Source: Streptomyces sp. NBC_00078 (GTDB taxonomy: Bacteria; Actinomycetota; Actinomycetes; Streptomycetales; Streptomycetaceae). Taken from it: 64,000 nt of DNA. The stretch is taken from positions 7,874,001 through 7,938,000 of the forward strand of contig NZ_JAPELX010000001.1 of NCBI RefSeq assembly GCF_026343335.1, read 5' to 3'. A model generated the notes under the pieces. The model saw nothing but the letters and a program-made list of their open reading frames with translations, did no database searches and was not told where the DNA came from. Made by a program: the position numbers and the translations under genes. This document shows, in pieces, positions 63,866 through 64,000 of the stretch; within the stretch, counting starts at the first letter, position 1, and every line of letters begins with the position of its first letter.

Positions 63866-64000
63866 GGTGAGGATGACCCGGCAGGGCCGGGCGTGCGCCT
63901 TGACCTCCTGCGCCGTCCTCGGCGCCTCCTCGAACCGGGGGCGGGCCTGCACGCGGGTGCTGATCTTCTCGCTGTAAATCTTGGCGCTCGGGATGCCGTG
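63866..64000 (-). pseudogene. Truncated serine recombinase (resolvase family), open at right edge
   Basis: Read from the right edge leftward, the sequence gives HGIPSAKIYSEKISTRVQAR, then PRFEEAPRTAQEVKAHARP and CRVILT. This matches the N-terminal catalytic-domain region of Streptomyces serine recombinases (AEKISTR, then VRPxFExA, and VILTVHExKRLxR). The similarity stops right where VHExKR should follow, at the junction with the GH32 fragment. The start lies beyond 64000. It is a mobile-element gene cut at this end. Confidence 0.7.

Overview
The window is high-GC actinobacterial DNA with strong G/C bias at third codon positions, frequent GTG and TTG starts, ATGA/GTGA gene overlaps, Tat-exported lipoproteins and sugar ABC importers that lack a local ATPase. 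These features point to a Streptomyces chromosome. From memory, the pentose-phosphate operon (3.9-12.7 kb) and the Sfp-type phosphopantetheinyl transferase (49.4 kb) correspond to the SCO6657-SCO6663 and SCO6673 neighbourhoods of S. coelicolor. The genes between them would then be mostly accessory carbohydrate-use genes.

Layout. 0.1-3.8 kb: a TetR regulator, a well-formed operator, a shikimate/quinate dehydrogenase and a QuiC-type dehydroshikimate dehydratase, a short route from quinate/shikimate to protocatechuate. 3.9-12.7 kb (minus strand): a tightly overlapped operon tkt-tal-zwf-opcA-pgi-gnd-histidine phosphatase. 12.9-17 kb: an AraC regulator, a secreted GH16 glucanase with a LacI-type operator, a small membrane protein and a decayed MmyB-like regulator. 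17.0-19.7 kb: an unusual FAD/NAD(P)-binding protein fused to a StaR/TTC38-like TPR domain. 19.9-27.5 kb: IclR plus a secreted alpha/beta hydrolase, then MarR divergent from SDR-amidohydrolase-acyl-CoA ligase-MaoC, closed by a PaaX regulator; this is a CoA-dependent catabolic island of unknown substrate.

27.6-44.9 kb is a glycan-use locus. On the minus strand lie a PfkB kinase, a binding protein, two permeases, a GH2 beta-galactosidase and two Tat-exported phosphoesterases. Divergent from it are a DeoR regulator, a GH4 glycosidase, a GH38 alpha-mannosidase and a GH29 alpha-fucosidase. The galactose/mannose/fucose specificities suggest a heteroglycan such as an N-glycan. A secreted GH18 chitinase follows (45.2-46.9 kb) behind a perfect 13-bp inverted repeat.

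47.1-51.6 kb: an ATP-grasp protein, divergent from a metallophosphoesterase and a phosphopantetheinyl transferase, then a 75-residue protein and an alpha/beta hydrolase. 51.7-52.2 kb: an internally deleted IS5-type element that ends two bases from the stop codon of a secreted GH32 levanase. The levanase carries a module nested inside a second copy of itself. 55-63.9 kb: two LacI regulators, a second sugar ABC importer, a GH3 beta-glucosidase and the first 90 codons of an intracellular GH32 enzyme. That last gene stops being recognisable at about 63,865, where a truncated serine recombinase reads in from the right edge.

I saw no rRNA, tRNA, CRISPR array or antibiotic cluster. The most notable observations are the FAD-TPR fusion, the nested levanase modules, the GH32/recombinase junction, the IS remnant and several very regular operator-like palindromes.
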